Shown here: positions 58,495-64,000 of the stretch, one piece after another
Layout: every line of letters starts with the position of its first letter
How positions within the stretch are numbered: the first letter of the stretch is position 1
Source: Megascapheus bottae
Lineage: Eukaryota; Chordata; Mammalia; Rodentia; Geomyidae
Direction: 5' to 3'
DNA length: 64,000 nucleotides
Assembly: GCA_024803745.1 (NCBI GenBank)
Contig: JANJXV010000024.1
Span: 5,550,106-5,614,105 of the forward strand
Translations under genes and position numbers: made by a program
The notes under the pieces: generated by a model
Seen by the model: the letters and a program-made list of their open reading frames with translations, nothing else
Database searches by the model: none
What the model was told of the DNA's origin: nothing

Positions 58495-58878
58495 TCTAGG
58501 ATTCTCATAAGAGAGGATAGCAATAGCTCAAAAACTATGTACATATGGCCACATAGGATGAGAATAATCAAAAGGAACACTAGGATATGGAAACAAGAGG
58601 TATGCCTTTGGATTGTTCATAATGTACTATGTGAATTTATTTCTTTTTTTCCCCTTATGGTTTATCTCATTTTGTTACTGCATCTGACTTTTTTAACTGG
58701 TATATGATATATCACTTTATTTTTTATTTGAAATAGGGAGGAAAAGGGAAAAAAAGATAATTGGGAGGGGATGGGAAATGAAAAGGTAGACAAAAACAAG
58801 AAAAAGGGTATGAATCTGATGAATGTAACTGTAACTCCTCTAAACATTACCTCCACAATAAAACACAAATTTTAAAAA
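58495..58878 (+). mobile_element. Older-type L1 3' UTR
   Basis: TAGGATATGGAAACAAGAGG, TTCATAATGTACTATGTG, CCCCTTATGGTTTATCTCA, TTGTTACTGCATCTGAC, a purine-rich tract (58735-58800), GATGAATGTAACTGTAACTCC and CACAATAAAACAC. Same type as 13601 and 48663. Confidence 0.83.
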
Positions 58879-59023
58879 AGAAATTATTGAAATTAGACCA
58901 TCAGACTTTCAGTGGACAACTAAACCCTATTTTAATCAAACCTACTTTACTATTTTTTAATAATTCTTTCATAATTAAAATACAGATGAGAGTCCCCATG
59001 AATTGAGAATTCTATTTAAATTT

Positions 59024-60853
59024 AAACTAGAAATTGAAAAAGGAAATTAAAGCAAGACTGAGGAAATGGAAAACCCTCCCCTGCTCCATTGCCAAGAGAT
59101 ATCTACAAATTCAATGAAATACCCATCAATATCTCAATATCATTATTTAAGAAAATAGAAAAGGCAATCCAAAATTTCATATGGAATAATAAAAGACCCA
59201 TACAGCAAAAACAATTCTCAGTGGAAAGAATTTCAGGAGGCATTTCAATACCAAACTTTAGACTCTATTACAGAGCTATAGTGACCAAAACATCTTGGTA
59301 TTGGCCCCAGAGCAGGCCGCAGGATGAATGGAATACAACTGAAGACCCAGAAATCAACCCACAGACCTATGGCCACCTAATCTTTCATAAAGGAGCAAAA
59401 GAAAAAAAATAGAATGGAAGAAAGACAGCCTTTTCGGCAAGTGGTGCTGGCAGAACTAGTTAAGCACCTGCAGAAAACTAAAGTTGGATCATTCTATGTC
59501 ACCTTTAAGCAGGATTAACTCCAAATGGATCAAAGACCTTGAGGTAAAAGGATACACTGAATACAAGAAGGAATAGGAGATAAACTAGGTCTCCTCAGCA
59601 CAGGTTGAAATTTTCTTAATAAAGACCCAGAAACACAACAAATCATAGAAAGTATGGATAAGTGGGACTACATTAAACTGCAGAGCTTCTCTATGGCAAA
59701 GGACATAGATAGCCAATTAACTAGAAAGCCTACAGAGTGGGAGAAGATCTTCACTAACCATAAAACAGACAAAGGCCTCATATCTAAAATATATCAACAG
59801 CTCAAAAAATTGAATCACTCCCAAACTAATCTCCAAAGAAACAACCATCTCATTAAAAGATGGGCCAAAGACTTAAAGAGAGTCTTCTCTGAAGAAGAAA
59901 CAAAAATGGCCTATAGACACATGAAGAAATGCTTGACATCTCTGGCCATAAAAGAAATGCAGATCACAACAACTCTGGGAACTTACTCACTCCAATTAGA
60001 ATGGTCATGATCAAGAAATTTAATAACAGATGCTAGAAGGGAGGTGGCCAGTAGGATCACTACTACACTCTTGGTGGGGGTATAAACTTCTCCAGTCATT
60101 ATGGAAAGCAGTATGGCGGTTCCTCAAAAGACTAAACATGGAGCTCCTCTATTATCCAGGAATCCCACCACTTGGCATTTACCCAATTGTCCAAATACAA
60201 TGACATACTAAACCCACTAGCACAACGATGTTCATTGCAGCACTATTTATCATAGCAAAGATATGGAACCAATCTAGATGCCCCTCAGTTTCTGCTGCTG
60301 TCAGAAAGAACGACATCTCCCCATTTCTAAGGAATTGGAAAGACTTGTAAATAATCATATTAAGTGAGGAAAGCTAGACTCAAAGGAACATAGGCTCAAT
60401 GGTTTCCCTCATTTGTCATAATTATTATAAACCTTGGAGTCTCCTAGCAGAGGTTTGTAATAGGGCAAAACCTACATACATAAGTTCATATATGATGAGG
60501 CTAAATGAAAGGACCTGCAGGAAACAAGAGCTAAATAATATGTGATTGTTGTTCTTAAGATACTATGTTATTTCTCATCTCTTTTGTTGTACCTTGGTTA
60601 TGCTCATATTGTTAAAACATCTTACTTTGTTATCTGGTATATTATATATATGTTTATTTGTTTATTTGAAATAGGATAGGGAAGGGGAGAATACAAGATG
60701 AGGGTAGTGGGTGGGGGAAAGGAAATGGGACAAAAACATGGGAAGGGGTATCAATGTTTGTGAAGTAATGCACCTTCTATCTTTCAAATATAATGTAACC
60801 CTTCTATCAATTTCAATTAAAAAGACTGGAAAAAAGAACAAAAACTAGAAGTT
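59024..60853 (+). mobile_element. 5'-truncated L1, 1.8 kb, with 12-bp TSD
   Basis: The body (about 59036-60841) starts in ORF2 (GGAAATTAAAGCAAGACTGAGG) and runs to the 3' UTR, with a G-rich tract at 60675-60725 and the end GTAACCCTTCTATCAATTTC plus an A-rich tail. Repeats AAACTAGAAATT (59024-59035) and AAACTAGAAGTT (60842-60853) form the TSD. A gap of about 50 bases after CCCCTCAGTT at 60291 removes the DEWINK..WYLY codons. Confidence 0.92.
59089..60370 (+). pseudogene. L1 ORF2 C-terminal pseudogene
   Basis: Tail of the L1 endonuclease/reverse transcriptase; the two catalytic domains are lost by 5' truncation. Open pieces are 59089-59412 ([49 protein letters not shown]) and 59654-60010 ([60 protein letters not shown]). 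Frameshifts separate them and a further shift follows 60010. The codon at the position of the nonsense mutation seen at 41 and 46 kb is not a stop here (ACAAGAAGG at about 59563). Differences from the 41-kb copy are numerous, so this is an older or separate lineage. Confidence 0.88.
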
Positions 60854-60945
60854 AACCTTATTCTATAATTAGTGTGATTCATCTCATTAAGTAATCTTAA
60901 TATAATTCATATAAATTATAATCTCACTAGCAAGATTTCTTAAAT

Positions 60946-61020
60946 ATTAGCATTATAACATATAATGTTCATATTAGCATTATAATATATAATGTTCATA
61001 TAATATATAATGTTCATATG
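60946..61020. repeat. Short AT-rich tandem repeat
   Basis: About three imperfect copies of a unit containing TATAATGTTCATAT, the first two preceded by ATTAGCATTATAA. Confidence 0.75.
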
Positions 61021-62579
61021 TTGATATACTATATCAAAGTAATAATATTAACCATATTATATAAATAAATCTTTGGTCATATATTTACTACATATTTAAA
61101 ATAAACCTTATTTACCTCAGAACATGAACTTTAAGGCTGTCATTCTTAACTTTCCACTCTTGTTTTCATTAAAAGAGTTTACACTAAATCACATCTGCCT
61201 ATCCAGATCTTTTTATTGTCCAGGAGATGGCAATGTAGCACTTTCTTTTATGGTCTGGGCACCAAACTTTAAGCCACATGGTATTTTAGCCATGCATTAT
61301 ATACACTAAGTGAATCAAGACATCTTCTTGTTCCACTTACAATTGCAATATTTAATTTTAAGGATATATATGGTTATATGGAAGGTTATTATTTTCCTGT
61401 TCTATGTTGAAGATATAACATCTACTACTCTATAATATGAATTTATCTTTCATTTTACTATCAAATTCAACAATTTAACTTTATAAAGAAAATCATATAT
61501 TTATTAATCAAACTGTGAGAGGTTTTAATGTTTTATGTTTAACTGCCACAGTAAACCTTGTGGCAGTTAACTGCCACAATTCCAATAATGCTTACATGCA
61601 ACATAGTATATACTTCTGTTTATATTTAGAGTTTCTGAAAATTCACACACTATTCCATAATTTTGGTACATTTGTAAGACAGTTAATATTTTTATATGGG
61701 TAACTTATGATTTTCACAAGATTAAGGAGTAAAGATATTTCAATAATATATGGTGTGACTGCTTACAAATATATAGTTACTTGACTTTTGCTATTTGGGC
61801 TTTCATGTTTTTTTTCTTGCAGTATTGCACTATAATCTTATGTAACCATATGTGGTCCATGTGTAAGTTTGTTTTAATTTTTTTTAATGTGAAAACTTTC
61901 AAGTATTCTTAAATTTATATAGTAACTATTACAGTCTATAAAATGGTAATTAGTATCTTGTGCAAGTAAAATCATGGTCACACACACTCATTTTGGAAGA
62001 AAACCAACTCAATTCACACATAAGCAAAAGGAACAACAATAACAACAACAAAAATCCAGCTTGAGTCAGGTTTTTCAAAGGAAGAAATAAGAGATGCTGG
62101 AGGTATAAAAGGGAATCATAGTCTACAGGAAAATCAAAAGCAATCATTTTGGTCAATCACTTATGTAATTGTTAACTCAAGATGCATGTCCAGTGAAGAC
62201 CAAACATTTATGAATTTTTTTTCTTTGCAAATCACTGCCATAAAAAGAGGTCAGTATAAAAACCCAGGATTGAAGCTGGAGAACTTCAAAATGCAGATTT
62301 TTTTTGAGGAGGACAGAGGAAGCTGTCAACACGGTGACAATAATAAGGACATTACAGGAATTGGTGGCCTCTTGCACCAAAGCTACAACAAACGTTAAAG
62401 AGAGCCCAGCTCTTAGATCTTCAAGAAGTCCAATGCTAACAATGTACTTATTTCCTCCCACCTATATATCATGTCTAGCTGTCAATGAGTATTAAAATAA
62501 AACATTTCAAAAAATGCCCATAAGCAAGCAGAAAAGGACTCTGATGGCATCAAATATTTATGAGAACTAAACTCAGTCT
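61021..62579. other. AT-rich unique sequence
   Basis: No gene or repeat family recognised. Short ORFs on both strands lack known motifs. Confidence 0.4.
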
Positions 62580-62830
62580 GATACAGAAATTAAAATTAAA
62601 ACTATCAAGCAGAGAATCAAAAACCTATGATTGCTATGTTAAAGGCTTTAATGTAAAAAGTAGAGAATATGCAGAAATGTACCAAAAAATGTAAGCATGG
62701 ATACAGGTGCTCTTGAGTAGGAATCAGAAACAATACAACAAAAAGAAGTAATTGAAGAAAGGAAGAATGTCTCAGATAAACAATGTAATCATCTGTAGAC
62801 TTGACAAGGACATGAAAACAATAAGTAACG
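62580..62830 (+). mobile_element. Ancient L1 ORF1 relic
   Basis: GGCTTTAATGTAAAAAGTAGAGAATATGC, then the ATCAGAAACAATACAACAAAAAGAAG and AATCATCTGTAGACTTGACAAGG blocks follow the order of the coiled-coil region of ORF1 in ancient mammalian L1s. No open frame. The assignment rests on the order of degraded blocks. Confidence 0.5.
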
Positions 62831-62998
62831 CTGGAGGTAGGTTAACAAGTAAAGTCCTTAGTAGAAGGGGAAATATGGACAACAGACCACATGAAAATCA
62901 AGAAAAGCAAATTGCTTCTTATTCTTAATTAATTTGGAACATGGCTGTTGTTTTAATGCTGCAATTATAATAGTGCAAAATGATTCTTTTAAAAATAG

Positions 62999-63215
62999 AA
63001 TAGACATGCAAGGGGCCGGGAGTTTGGCCGAGTGGTAGAGTGCTTGCCTAGCATGCATGAAGACCCGGGTTCGATTCCTTGGTACCACATACATAGAAAA
63101 AAGCCAGAAGTGGTGCTGAGGCTCAAGTGGTAGAGCTCTAGCCTTGAGAAAGTCCAAGGACAGTGCTCAGGCCCTGAGCTCAAGCCCAGGACTGGCAAAA
63201 AAAATAGACATGCAA
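62999..63215 (+). repeat. Well-preserved IDL-Geo SINE with perfect 13-bp TSD
   Basis: The body is 63012-63202. RNA polymerase III promoter boxes are intact: A box TGGCCGAGTGG at 63025-63035 and B box GGTTCGATTCC at 63068-63078. The Geo half starts at about 63104 and ends GACTGGC before a short A tail. The perfect repeat AATAGACATGCAA at 62999-63011 and 63203-63215 marks the TSD. The copy is close to the apparent consensus of the window, so it is likely recent. Confidence 0.96.
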
Positions 63216-63369
63216 ACAAATAAGAAGAATATTATAGGAAATAAACACGTTAGGTAGCAATCAATTCTTTGTATCATTCAATTCTAAATAACCCAGGCTT
63301 AGAAAGAATTAGGGAAAACTTATAATATTTGAAAACAAGTTTTACTAGTTAAAATAGATGTGATAACCT

Positions 63370-63470
63370 GACATGCTCTTCCCAGCACCAGGAATTTGAG
63401 GTCTAAGGATGATGAATTTGAGCCCAACCTTGGAGATATAGCAAAGTTCTGCAAATAAATAAATAAAATG
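63370..63470 (+). repeat. Old B1-like SINE monomer
   Basis: ACATGCTCTTCCCAGCACC, TTTGAGGTCTAAGGATGATG, AATTTGAGCCCAACCTTGG, ATAGCAAAG and an (AAAT)n tail follow B1 order. Confidence 0.6.
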
Positions 63471-63592
63471 AGGTTCCACATTATATATTATGAACACTAT
63501 TTTATCAATTAAATTTATCAAAGAAAGCATCTAAAATCTAAGTGGTGAGGAATTTTAATTTTGCAGGCAAAATGTTCATTTAAATTCAGACA

Positions 63593-63737
63593 ATCCAGCA
63601 GGAGGAAAAGACAGGAGGATGATGAGTGTAAGGCCATTTTGAATTAACCTGTCTCAAAACTCTCAAGTACAGAGTTACAGCTCAGTGGTAGAGAACTTGC
63701 CTGTGTAAAGTCCTTGGTTTGTTTCTAATATAGAAAA
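63593..63737 (+). repeat. Old B1-dID-like SINE
   Basis: The B1 part is GGAGGATGATGAGTGTAAGGCC and CCTGTCTCAAAAC. The ID part is GAGTTACAGCTCAGTGGTAGAGAACTTGCC and GTCCTTGGTTTG (63672-63722), with an A-box-like CAGCTCAGTGG. No Geo half. Confidence 0.7.
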
Positions 63738-64000
63738 CAAAACCCAACCAAGGCAAATAAAAAGAGGAATGGACAAGTGTAATTTATAGAAAAATGTGGC
63801 TAATATGACAGGTATGTGTCTGAATAAATTACAATTATTTTAAATCTGAATATTATAAAATATTTGATTATCTAAACAGATCAATTAATATTTCCTGGGA
63901 GAAACCCATTTTATATACAACTGCTAAAAGTTTGTCATTTAAAAGAAAGGATGAAAGTATAAAATCCAAATCTTGTGCTGGAATCCCTATCTGATCTAAA

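Noticed and set aside
63012..63090. Functional tRNA-Ala gene
   Set aside because: A and B boxes are present, but the sequence cannot form a proper tRNA acceptor stem and continues into the Geo half with an A tail and TSD, so it is a SINE.
1..64000. CRISPR array, operon, phage or prokaryotic defence system
   Set aside because: The window is vertebrate repeat-rich DNA. Repeats are dispersed retroelements or microsatellites; there are no regularly spaced direct repeats with unique spacers and no bacterial genes.

Overview
This window reads as AT-rich, gene-poor mammalian nuclear DNA from a rodent, most likely a geomyoid (pocket mouse, kangaroo rat or pocket gopher). The diagnostic signal is a repeated dimeric SINE whose left half is an ID-like, tRNA-Ala-derived monomer and whose right half is the 'Geo' monomer. 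Such IDL-Geo SINEs are described from Geomyoidea. A second abundant SINE joins a 7SL/B1-like left half to a Geo-like right half (called B1-Geo here). The rest is LINE-1 (L1) debris of several ages, microsatellites and unrecognised unique DNA. No host protein-coding gene, tRNA, rRNA, CRISPR array or prokaryotic feature could be supported. Every open reading frame that resembles a protein is an L1 ORF1 or ORF2 fragment.

Layout. 1-8 kb: an ancient L1 3' end, SINEs on both strands, an old antisense L1 (3.8-4.9 kb) and a tandem pair of antisense L1 3' ends enclosed by one target-site duplication (TSD; 6.4-7.2 kb). 8-20 kb: sense L1 3' ends of an older type (8.8, 13.6 kb) and a younger type (11.0, 14.9, 18.9 kb). 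20-24 kb: a SINE/L1 chimera with a perfect 16-bp TSD, an unclassified retroposon-like block, a 1.5-kb antisense L1 and an older L1 3' end carrying a long (GA)n. 24-27 kb: a GC-richer segment that looks like an orphan L1 5' UTR, interrupted by two SINEs, then a (GACA)/(GATG) microsatellite. 27-36 kb: SINE clusters, an old antisense L1 and two antisense L1 3' ends. 36-38 kb: two adjacent L1 insertions with the structure made by twin priming. 41-42.8 kb: a 1.76-kb L1 with a perfect 18-bp TSD. 44.5-46.5 kb: a third twin-primed L1. 47-51 kb: SINEs, one with a purine microsatellite inside it. 51.3-56.4 kb: the longest L1, with ORF1, ORF2 and 3' UTR recognisable but broken. 57-64 kb: old B1/ID SINEs, two more L1s, an ancient L1 ORF1 relic and a very well preserved IDL-Geo copy at 63.0 kb.

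Functionally the window is a record of retrotransposition. L1 ORF2 protein supplies the endonuclease and reverse transcriptase that inserts L1 RNA and, in trans, SINE RNA; the TSDs, A-rich tails, 5' truncations, inversions and chimeric joins seen here are its products. No L1 copy in the window is intact. I did not find a new biological system. The most interesting items are the SINE/L1 chimera, the cluster of twin-primed L1s, two L1 copies sharing one nonsense codon, the orphan L1 5' UTR, and the Geo module attached to two unrelated SINE heads. Family assignments come from reading the sequence and from knowledge of L1, ID and B1 families; no database search was run.
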